A stretch of 7,708 nt of DNA from Elusimicrobia bacterium RIFCSPLOWO2_01_FULL_54_10. Its GTDB lineage: Bacteria; Elusimicrobiota; Elusimicrobia; 2-02-FULL-39-32. Below are positions 1 to 5,692 of the stretch, one piece after another; the stretch's first letter is position 1, and every line of letters starts with the position of its first letter. The stretch is taken from assembly GCA_001799975.1 (NCBI GenBank), contig MGUQ01000056.1:1-7708 (forward strand), read 5' to 3'. The translations under genes and the position numbers were made by a program. The notes below the pieces were generated by a model that saw only the letters and a list, made by a program, of their open reading frames with translations, was not told the origin of the DNA and made no database searches.

Positions 1-11
1 AGGATCCCTCA

Positions 12-3000
12 ATGATTTCAACCGTTGATAAGAAGGCGGATGCTTTGCAGTCCGCAGCCCAAATCATCTCTATGATTGACAGTGGGTCTTTGGGAACTGG
101 CTCCACCTGGAACGGATTCTTTGGTCTTGTAGCTTCAGCCTCAAGAGATATCGCGTCTACTCCCGGTGGAATGACTGAATTGGGCCGGTTATTCGAATTT
201 GCGGGGGACATCATCAGCTTCAAGTCCAATGATTCAGCCCGGGAAAGCTTTGCGGCAATTTATAGTTCGATGATTGAGTTTGGTAGCCAGGAATCCTCCG
301 TAACGCCTTTAAGCCGCCTGGCTTCATACATTCTGCATGGCGCTCATGACATTGATTCCTCAACTCAGAATGAATGGGCCTCTCAATTGGTTGGTATTGT
401 GAGCCGTGTCGCGTCCAATGAAAAGGCGGATCTTGCTGAGTCCATTCCCGCCTTGGAACAGTTGGCGTTTTCACTTTACCAAACAGAAAATGCAGGCTTA
501 TCCATGATTTTAGGAGGCGCTTTTAATCAAAATTCTATTCTTAAACTAACCGCTCAAAATGCTGTCCGCGAAGAGGATCAGGAAAACCGGATAAGCATTC
601 CCAACTTTGCCAATTATGCTGCTTATACAATGACGCAGTTTAACGGTCAATCCATGGGGGCGTTGCTTCAATCTAAAAACATGCAGTTCACCAGCGACAT
701 TGCCGTATCCAACTTAACTTCTGTGCTGGACCAGGCTGCAAATTGGATGAATAGAAACACTGTTTCTGACATCCGTCAATCGCTTGGCCTTCCTGCTCTG
801 CCCGCACTCGAAACTGCCCCCTTGAGCTCACTGGCCATCAACATCAACCGCCTTCTTGATGCCACCGTTTATTCCTTTATTCCTCAATCCTGGGCCAATC
901 GGCTTATGCTTGGCGGCGCGGGTATTTATGGGGCAGCTCCAGCGGACCTCCACCTTAATCAATCTCAAGCAGCGCCAGTCGCAACTGCCGCCACCTCCTC
1001 TTGGCCTACAGACATTGAAGTGAGCGTGTCCGCGAATGCATCGACTCTTGTTTCCGATGAAGTTTCAACCCCTGCCCAGCCGGCTCAAGTGACTATGGCG
1101 GCCGGAAACACTTTGACAGAGGTTGAGAGCATCTCCACTGTGGACGGCGCTCTCGAGGGAAAAACCCTGCAAAAAGTGGCTCAACGGGGTGTTGGGAACA
1201 CCGTCAGGGCTTGGTTGGGCTTGATGAAAGGCTCCGGGCCCGTTCATAGCGGGGGCTCCAAGCTCGCCGTCATGATCAATTATTATTACGGCACGGCCAA
1301 GGTGCTTTATCAGGGCCATAATCCGGAATCCACCCGGCAAATCGGCGACGTGCGCCTCACCAGCGACGTTGACGAAAGCCGGCATGCAGATTTTGGCGCT
1401 TCACAAGGAATTTTGGAACAGGCGATTTCTTATTTGCCTGCAGGGCTGCAAGCCCATGCGCGTAAACTCAATCTAATCACTGTTGTTCCTCCCAGAAGCA
1501 TGCGCGGAAAAATTTATTCCGGCGAAGCTCTGGCTGAAGCCAGCAATTACCTCAACATGGTCCGTAAAAATAATATGGTGCAGTTCCTCGCTGTTCTTTC
1601 CGCGGCCGCAACGGACAAGAGGATCTTCCAAAAATGGGAAGGAATGGACGTTTTCCTTCATCTTTTGGGCCACATGAAGCAAAACGGCCCCAAAGAAACC
1701 AAAGAGGAAGCCATCCGCATGCTTGAACGCATCTTGGACACTTTGATCAAAAACTTCGGAGATTTGCCCCCAGAGGCTGCTGTTGCGGCCACCGCCTATG
1801 TCATGTCTGTTTTGAGAGCGCCAGGCGAAGGCAGAATGCCCAAGGTTGTAGATTTGAGCTTGTCCAAGAGATGGGCGGATGATCCCGAAATGATGAAATC
1901 CGCAGAGGAAATTTATGCCCAAGTCTTGATATATTTGAACCGGATTGAAAATCAGCCCAAAGTTAAAGCTGACGCCATTGCGGGCGCCGTCAAAACAAAG
2001 CCCGGTGCCGATCCTTCCCGGTTTATCTATCATTCATTGGAAGATTCGACTGAGTTGAAAGCCTTCCAAGTCGCCGAACCTGGAGTTACTCGCGGCAATA
2101 TTTACATCACAGAAGAGATGTGGGCCATTCTTAAAGCCAATCCTCTGGCATTGGCCCAGCTTCTGGCCCATGAAGCTTACCATTTGGACCGCAAAGGCCA
2201 AGAAGCCATCGATATAAATCTTGAAGAATGGACTGCGGCCACCCAAGAAGAAATCGTTGCTCAGGAATATGCTTCTAGAAACTCCGGTCACAACGAGGCT
2301 TCTTTGGATAGCCTCCTTCCTAAGATTGTTGGAGATAAGGGAAATGGATTGAGGCACGACGACGTAACAAGTTCCGACCGCGTTGTTGACATCAGGGGCG
2401 GGAGGCTGAACGAACCCCTCACTGGCTTTGTGGTGGGTGCTATGCTCCAAACGCCTCTCCTTGCTCCTGTAGCTGAGGCTCTTCAATCCTACGGCATTGA
2501 CCCGCAGATTGCGGGGGTTGTGCTCATGAGCCTTTCAGCGGTCGGTCTAGGAATGTCGATTTTTGGCGGTATTTCTTTGACTAGATTTGTTCAATGGCTC
2601 AGAGGCAGATCATCCCAGCCCGAGATTGCGAATGCGCCGGCTTACATGAATGTTGGCGGGCCCAATATTTCATTGAAAGATCGTATTGAAATTATTTCTG
2701 ATAAACAACGTCCGGATCAGTATGAAATTTCAGTGAATGGTGAGCGTGCAGGCAGTTTCACGCTGACTGTTACTCCTGCAGATAATTCCGCTGCTGTGTT
2801 CAATCTGGCACTTTTCGGTAAGTTTAGAGGAAGAGGGTTGGGATCGGAAATTTACACTAGAATTGCAACATTGGCCCAAACCGTGAGACCCGGTGTTCAG
2901 TGGCTTAAAGGGCCCGACGTCATTAATCCGGAGATTCTCCATATTCGTCAAAAGGTATTTGGGAAAGTCGATGTAAGAACTAAAGACGGATGGGTTTCTC

Positions 3001-4361
3001 TGCAGGACGCTATTGGCCGCTACCCCGATCTATTGAAGTCAGCTCCGAATGGGATGATCGAAATTGTTCGTCCACTGTCCGTTCGTTCACCCATTTCTGC
3101 TGGAACCGGCACTCCTCTTTACAGCAGTGCTATCCCGGGATTTGTCCCGCTGGGCGAAGCCATTAGAATTTTCCGTCAGAACCCCTATTTCGGCACACTT
3201 ACAATCAGCGTTTTCCTGACGAGCATTGCCGCACTGGCCGGCCAGCCTGCGCTTGCAGCGGCCCTTGCGGCCGCAACCGCCGTCGGAGTTTCAATTTATT
3301 CTGCTAAGACTCAATCTGCCAATCCTTCTCAGGCAACAGTTAACACCGCCCTCTCTTTTGCTCCCAAAATTGCGTCGCTTCAGAAAAACAACTCCCTGGG
3401 CACTGCCGCTCTACCCAATGAAATAGCGTTCTCGCTGACGCCGAACCTGGCTGATCCCGTCAAGTTCCTTGCCGAAGGCCATGAACACGAAGTTTCCATC
3501 AGCCTCTGGGAAAAGCTTAAGAACTTCATCGGCGGCCGCACCCTGGCGCACACTCACCCCAGCTTTATCACTCCCACAGTGGCCGACATGAAAGCTGTGA
3601 ACAAAGGCATTATTTATGGCGCAAACCGTCATTGGAGCTATTACGAAACCAACGGAAATAACGCCACGGTTGTTTACATGACCGGAATGGAGCTCACCAA
3701 AACCGAAACCGCCACTCTCGACGAATTTGCCCAGGCCGAGGCCATTTATCTGGCCACTGTCTTGAACAGCCCGCGCCTGATTGAGCCCTATAAGCAGGCG
3801 CTTGTGGACCAAAAGATGACTCCCGCAGAAGTCATCCGGGACTTGATCCGCACCAAGCCGCAGGAAATGGCCCGGGGAGCCGTGGCCATCGCCATTGAGG
3901 CTTCCAGCCTGGAGAACGCCAGCTTTGCGGTGTCTCTGCGCCTGGCGCTCCGCAGTTTTGAAAACGCCGAAGTGCTGGTGGTGGACAATACTGGCCAGCT
4001 GGACCCCGCCTTGCTCAATCAAGATTGGGGCAAAGTCAAGATTTCCGTCGTGGCCCGGCCCGGCAATGACCAATTCCGCCTGCTTTTGGGCGACGGCAAA
4101 ATTGACGCCGCCAGCCTTCATGAAAATGTCTTTAAGCGCGGCCATTATGATTCCAGCATGGTGATCACCATGAACCCCAGCCTCTGGATTGGCAAACTGC
4201 TTGCCCAAATTACCAGCACCGATCTTAACGTTGCCGCGCAAGCCATCAATTTGGTGAGCGGCTCCACAGGCGTGAAGGCAAAAGACCTGACGTCCATGAT
4301 TGAGACAGTAAGCATGGATGCCAAAGCAGCCCAGATTGTAATGTTTGTTATCAGCCAATAA
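12..4361 (+). CDS. Giant multidomain protein with zincin, GNAT-like and JAMM-like domains (probably 5'-partial)
   Basis: I do not recognise this protein as a whole. Visible regions, by residue from the ATG at 12: three helical repeats (34-160); a Ser/Thr/Ala-rich linker (about 317-380); a mainly helical region (380-660); a zincin-like domain (670-757) with H720-E721-x-x-H724 and a possible third ligand at E746/E747; two hydrophobic segments (about 805-823 and 832-855); a GNAT-like domain (888-1022) with R939-x-x-G942-x-G944; two more hydrophobic segments (about 1060-1099); a JAMM/MPN+-like domain (1130-1228) with E1137, H1180, H1182 and D1192; and an unrecognised C-terminus. The frame is open to base 3, there is no signal peptide and the repeat phase runs off the window, so the true start is probably upstream. 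However, AGGA at 1-4 would serve the ATG at 12 as a ribosome binding site. The stop lies 18 bases before the receiver gene, so the two are probably co-transcribed. Location and substrates are unknown; a membrane-attached protease-like protein is my inference. Confidence 0.93.
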   Translation: MISTVDKKADALQSAAQIISMIDSGSLGTGSTWNGFFGLVASASRDIASTPGGMTELGRLFEFAGDIISFKSNDSARESFAAIYSSMIEFGSQESSVTPLSRLASYILHGAHDIDSSTQNEWASQLVGIVSRVASNEKADLAESIPALEQLAFSLYQTENAGLSMILGGAFNQNSILKLTAQNAVREEDQENRISIPNFANYAAYTMTQFNGQSMGALLQSKNMQFTSDIAVSNLTSVLDQAANWMNRNTVSDIRQSLGLPALPALETAPLSSLAININRLLDATVYSFIPQSWANRLMLGGAGIYGAAPADLHLNQSQAAPVATAATSSWPTDIEVSVSANASTLVSDEVSTPAQPAQVTMAAGNTLTEVESISTVDGALEGKTLQKVAQRGVGNTVRAWLGLMKGSGPVHSGGSKLAVMINYYYGTAKVLYQGHNPESTRQIGDVRLTSDVDESRHADFGASQGILEQAISYLPAGLQAHARKLNLITVVPPRSMRGKIYSGEALAEASNYLNMVRKNNMVQFLAVLSAAATDKRIFQKWEGMDVFLHLLGHMKQNGPKETKEEAIRMLERILDTLIKNFGDLPPEAAVAATAYVMSVLRAPGEGRMPKVVDLSLSKRWADDPEMMKSAEEIYAQVLIYLNRIENQPKVKADAIAGAVKTKPGADPSRFIYHSLEDSTELKAFQVAEPGVTRGNIYITEEMWAILKANPLALAQLLAHEAYHLDRKGQEAIDINLEEWTAATQEEIVAQEYASRNSGHNEASLDSLLPKIVGDKGNGLRHDDVTSSDRVVDIRGGRLNEPLTGFVVGAMLQTPLLAPVAEALQSYGIDPQIAGVVLMSLSAVGLGMSIFGGISLTRFVQWLRGRSSQPEIANAPAYMNVGGPNISLKDRIEIISDKQRPDQYEISVNGERAGSFTLTVTPADNSAAVFNLALFGKFRGRGLGSEIYTRIATLAQTVRPGVQWLKGPDVINPEILHIRQKVFGKVDVRTKDGWVSLQDAIGRYPDLLKSAPNGMIEIVRPLSVRSPISAGTGTPLYSSAIPGFVPLGEAIRIFRQNPYFGTLTISVFLTSIAALAGQPALAAALAAATAVGVSIYSAKTQSANPSQATVNTALSFAPKIASLQKNNSLGTAALPNEIAFSLTPNLADPVKFLAEGHEHEVSISLWEKLKNFIGGRTLAHTHPSFITPTVADMKAVNKGIIYGANRHWSYYETNGNNATVVYMTGMELTKTETATLDEFAQAEAIYLATVLNSPRLIEPYKQALVDQKMTPAEVIRDLIRTKPQEMARGAVAIAIEASSLENASFAVSLRLALRSFENAEVLVVDNTGQLDPALLNQDWGKVKISVVARPGNDQFRLLLGDGKIDAASLHENVFKRGHYDSSMVITMNPSLWIGKLLAQITSTDLNVAAQAINLVSGSTGVKAKDLTSMIETVSMDAKAAQIVMFVISQ
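111..491 (+). repeat. Three tandem 43-residue (129-bp) helical repeats in the giant protein
   Basis: Residues 34-49, 77-92 and 120-135 align without gaps at an exact period of 43 residues. Each is a hydrophobic helix ending in a small residue plus Ser (IAS, FGS, VAS). Each is followed by a second helix (about 55-69, 98-113 and 144-158). The segment at residues 12-24 fits the second helix of a preceding unit, so the array appears to begin upstream of the window. The fold suggested is an alpha-solenoid, used in known proteins as a scaffold or interaction surface. Sequence identity between units is low and the call rests on spacing and hydrophobic pattern. Confidence 0.5.
2019..2291 (+). other. 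Zincin-like metalloprotease domain within the giant protein
   Basis: Residues 670-757 show the layout of small zincins such as the M48-like families. A beta strand (N-I-Y-I-T) is followed by a helix, then L-A-Q-L-L-A-H-E-A-Y-H, giving the HExxH zinc and catalytic motif at 720-724. About 22 residues later comes E-E-I-V-A-Q-E-Y-A, resembling the third-ligand helix (E-x-x-A) of gluzincins. All catalytic positions are intact, so activity is plausible. The exact family is not determined. Confidence 0.7.
2673..3077 (+). other. GNAT-like acetyltransferase domain within the giant protein
   Basis: Residues 888-1022 alternate beta strands and helices as in GNAT folds. The core is N-L-A-L-F-G-K-F-R-G-R-G-L-G-S-E-I-Y, where R939-G-R-G942-L-G944 matches the acetyl-CoA pyrophosphate-binding signature R/Q-x-x-G-x-G/A at the start of a helix. 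The domain sits between two hydrophobic hairpins. GNAT domains acetylate amines (small molecules, peptides, lysines); no substrate can be read here. The strand after motif A is atypical, so a degenerate domain is possible. Confidence 0.6.
3399..3695 (+). other. JAMM/MPN+-like metalloprotease domain within the giant protein
   Basis: Residues 1130-1228 contain L-A-H-T-H-P-S-F-I-T-P-T-V-A-D. This is close to the JAMM signature H-x-H-x(7)-S-x-x-D and especially to the RadC-type H-x-H-P-S...P-S-x-x-D, with one residue fewer and Thr for Ser. H1180, H1182 and D1192 would bind zinc. E1137 lies 43 residues before the first His, near the spacing of the catalytic Glu in archaeal JAMM proteins. Known members remove ubiquitin-like modifiers or cut peptides; related JAB domains also occur in bacterial polymorphic toxin systems. 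Substrate unknown. Confidence 0.62.
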
Positions 4362-4365
4362 CCTC

Positions 4366-4371
4366 AAGGAG
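4366..4371 (+). promoter_or_regulatory. Strong ribosome binding site AAGGAG for the receiver gene
   Basis: AAGGAG matches the anti-Shine-Dalgarno sequence perfectly and lies 8 bases before the ATG at 4380. It begins 4 bases after the stop codon of the giant gene. It fixes the start of the receiver protein and supports translation from a shared transcript. Confidence 0.85.
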
Positions 4372-4379
4372 AATGTGAC

Positions 4380-4748
4380 ATGGAAAAAATGAAAATATTA
4401 ATTATCGACGACGAAGGCCCCATCGCGGACATGATTGCCGACTTCTGCCAGGCCTACGGCTTTGACGCCCGGGTCTTAAACGGCGGTCAGGACGCTCTGG
4501 AAGTGGCCAAGGATTATCGCCCGGATCTCATCACCGTGGACCTCATGATGCCCGGCACCTCGGGTCCTGAAGTGGTGGACATACTTAAGGCGGATCCACA
4601 GACCAGCACAATCCCCTTCATCATCATCTCGTCTTACGGCTGGACCCCAGACATTGCGCAGACCTTCAAAATGGCCAAAGGTGTGGTCCAAAAACCCATC
4701 ACCATGAAGGATTTGAGCCATCAAATTGAAAAGGCTCTGGCATCCTGA
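4380..4748 (+). CDS. Stand-alone CheY-like response regulator receiver protein
   Basis: A single receiver (REC) domain of 122 residues, the usual length for CheY-like proteins without an output domain. All hallmark positions are present: the acidic pair D10-D11 after a hydrophobic strand (I-L-I-I-D-D-E), the phosphoacceptor D54 in V-D-L-M-M-P-G, the Ser/Thr switch position S84 after F-I-I-I, and the K105-P106 dipeptide. It should accept phosphate from a histidine kinase on D54 and act by protein-protein contact in the cytoplasm. No kinase gene lies in the window. It follows the giant gene by 18 bases with a perfect ribosome binding site, so it is probably in the same transcript. No DNA-binding domain is fused, so it cannot by itself be the factor binding the direct repeats just downstream. 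Partner and output are unknown. Confidence 0.97.
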   Translation: MEKMKILIIDDEGPIADMIADFCQAYGFDARVLNGGQDALEVAKDYRPDLITVDLMMPGTSGPEVVDILKADPQTSTIPFIIISSYGWTPDIAQTFKMAKGVVQKPITMKDLSHQIEKALAS

Positions 4749-4781
4749 TCCAGCCTCAATTTCGCCGTTTTCTCGTACGCG

Positions 4782-4800
4782 GGCGCGCGTTCGGAGCGCC
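4782..4800 (+). terminator. GC hairpin after the receiver gene, weak terminator candidate
   Basis: GGCGC (4782-4786) pairs with GCGCC (4796-4800) across a 9-base loop, 33 bases after the receiver stop codon. It lacks a convincing T-tract (TCAAATTGTT follows), so efficient intrinsic termination is doubtful. It may only protect the 3' end of the upstream transcript. Confidence 0.3.
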
Positions 4801-4806
4801 TCAAAT

Positions 4807-4861
4807 TGTTACAAAAATGTTACAAAAAGTTGAGGAAAAGTTTAACGGTTACTGTTATATT
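4807..4861 (+). promoter_or_regulatory. Probable regulated promoter with Pho-box-like direct repeats
   Basis: TGTTACAAAAA occurs twice in perfect tandem (4807-4817 and 4818-4828). This gives two 7-bp half-sites, TGTTACA, separated by AAAA. The 7-4-7 arrangement with 11-bp period is that of Pho boxes and other sites bound head-to-tail by OmpR/PhoB-type winged-helix regulators. Two degenerate GTT-starting units follow at about the same period (4829 and 4840). Downstream is an extended -10 element, TG-T-TATATT (4853-4861). No good -35 lies at 16-18 bp; TTGAGG (4830-4835) is 20 bp away, which fits an activator-dependent promoter. It faces the gene at 4868. The regulator's identity is an inference. 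Confidence 0.5.
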
Positions 4862-4867
4862 TAGAAG

Positions 4868-5692
4868 GTGAAACCCTCCATAGGCAAGTTCCTGTCGGTG
4901 AAGTTCCTCCGCATTTTTACCCTTCTCTGTTTTTTCTCATTTTCAGGCCTCAATAACGGTTTCACCTATCTCATCGTCTCGGCTCATGGCGTTCAGCGGG
5001 TGGATTTGACCCCCCTCCTGCTCCAGAAAACAGCGCGCATGGCCAACCCCCTCAACTGGAAACCCGTCATCCTCAATTTTGCCCGCACGCGCCTGTCGCG
5101 CTCAGTCAAAGTGATTGAATATGCCAGCCAGAGAGCGGTGCACAATTTTCTTCTTGAAGCCGCGCTGGCCCAAAACTGGATGAGAACTTCCGTCTCAAAT
5201 TTGCTCGGAAAAAAAGTCCAAAACGCAGAAGTCGTGAAAGTTCAGGAAGCGGTGCATGCCGTGATTTCGGGCGTTCCCGTCGAACCCTCGGAGTCCCAGG
5301 CGCGGGTTGCCAGCCAGGCGGCCCATTTTTCCGACATGGCGCAGCAAGCTCTGCAATCCGGGTCATCCAGGGAATTTGTCAAATCGGAGCGCAAAAAATC
5401 CTGGCTCCTGGACCGATGGAATTTGTGGAACGGTCACAGGGACAACGGCCTTGCGCCGCCCGGCTCAGGGATGCGCCATGATTTCAGGGAAATCGCTCAA
5501 ACCGGTGCCGGATTCCGCCACCGGTTGAAGTGTTTTATCGCTGTGATGCCGGGCAAACTCCGGCTGTGGCTTTCTTCGTCGCTTTCCAGTCGTGGTGACG
5601 GGGATTTGGCTCTGAACGGCGCATTCGGATTGGGGAAACCCCCGCATGAAAATCAAATGCGGGGTTTTTCTTTTGGGAGATGCGATGATTAA
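4868..5692 (+). CDS. Small unrecognised exported or membrane-anchored protein
   Basis: I do not recognise a family. The frame opens just after a TAG at 4862 and the first usable codon is GTG at 4868. GTG at 4898 (residue 11) is an alternative that gives a cleaner signal peptide. Residues about 12-39 form a hydrophobic segment after basic residues, with possible cleavage after V-S-A39. Residues 45-165 look helical and Ala/Gln/Val-rich; the part after about 170 is basic and then of low-quality composition. No catalytic motif is visible. Residues 257-269 are encoded by an intrinsic terminator hairpin and its T-tract, and the stop overlaps the next gene by 8 bases. The last 60-80 residues may therefore be a by-product of a regulatory region, or the gene may once have ended earlier. 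Coding of the N-terminal two thirds is likely; the exact ends are uncertain. Confidence 0.68.
   Translation: MKPSIGKFLSVKFLRIFTLLCFFSFSGLNNGFTYLIVSAHGVQRVDLTPLLLQKTARMANPLNWKPVILNFARTRLSRSVKVIEYASQRAVHNFLLEAALAQNWMRTSVSNLLGKKVQNAEVVKVQEAVHAVISGVPVEPSESQARVASQAAHFSDMAQQALQSGSSREFVKSERKKSWLLDRWNLWNGHRDNGLAPPGSGMRHDFREIAQTGAGFRHRLKCFIAVMPGKLRLWLSSSLSSRGDGDLALNGAFGLGKPPHENQMRGFSFGRCDD
5500..5526 (+). promoter_or_regulatory. Strong RNA hairpin upstream of the terminator
   Basis: AACCGGTG (5500-5507) pairs perfectly with CACCGGTT (5519-5526). Inside, CGG (5509-5511) pairs with CCG (5515-5517), closing a 3-base ATT loop, with a single C-C mismatch between the two stems. It is encoded within the reading frame ending at 5692. 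Together with the next hairpin and the terminator it could form a structured leader for the gene at 5685. It matches no riboswitch class that I can confirm. Confidence 0.4.
5548..5564 (+). promoter_or_regulatory. Second RNA hairpin upstream of the terminator
   Basis: GCCGG (5548-5552) pairs with CCGGC (5560-5564) across the 7-base loop GCAAACT. It lies 21 bases after the first hairpin. Alone it is weak evidence; it is listed because three hairpins in series precede the gene at 5685. Confidence 0.3.
5636..5674 (+). terminator. Intrinsic (rho-independent) terminator abutting the next ribosome binding site
   Basis: CCCCGCAT (5640-5647) pairs with ATGCGGGG (5657-5664) over a 9-base loop. AAA (5636-5638) extends the stem by pairing with TTT across one bulged C. 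The T-tract TTTTTCTTTT (5665-5674) follows. All elements of an intrinsic terminator are present. It lies inside the reading frame ending at 5692 and ends one base before GGGAG, the ribosome binding site of the next gene. This is the place expected of an attenuator. GGGG at 5632-5635, separated by AAA from the C run, could form a competing small hairpin with the 5' arm. Confidence 0.8.
5675..5679 (+). promoter_or_regulatory. Ribosome binding site GGGAG for the gene at 5685
   Basis: GGGAG lies 5 bases before the ATG at 5685 and immediately follows the terminator T-tract. It decides the start in favour of 5685 over the ATG at 5680, which reaches a stop at its third codon. Confidence 0.7.

Noticed and set aside
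2..7. GGATCC (BamHI site) at the window edge, suggesting a cloning junction
   Set aside because: A single 6-base site is uninformative, and the reading frame runs through it without disruption.
3411..4367. A 318-residue open frame on the minus strand opposite the 3' end of the giant gene
   Set aside because: It lies opposite a stretch with intact JAMM motif residues on the + strand. Its translation is rich in His and Gly and has no recognisable domain. It looks like a shadow of G/C-rich third positions.
5495..5570. Resemblance to riboswitches: AGGGAA...CCGGTG as in cobalamin elements, and CCGGGCAAAC as in c-di-GMP-I elements
   Set aside because: The later obligatory parts are missing: no B12 box, and no GGGACGCAAAGC after the first arm. 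The resemblance is short and probably chance.
4868..5692. The idea that the 4868 frame is entirely non-coding leader
   Set aside because: The N-terminal hydrophobic signal-like segment and the long stop-free helical region argue for a real gene, although its last 60-80 residues remain doubtful.
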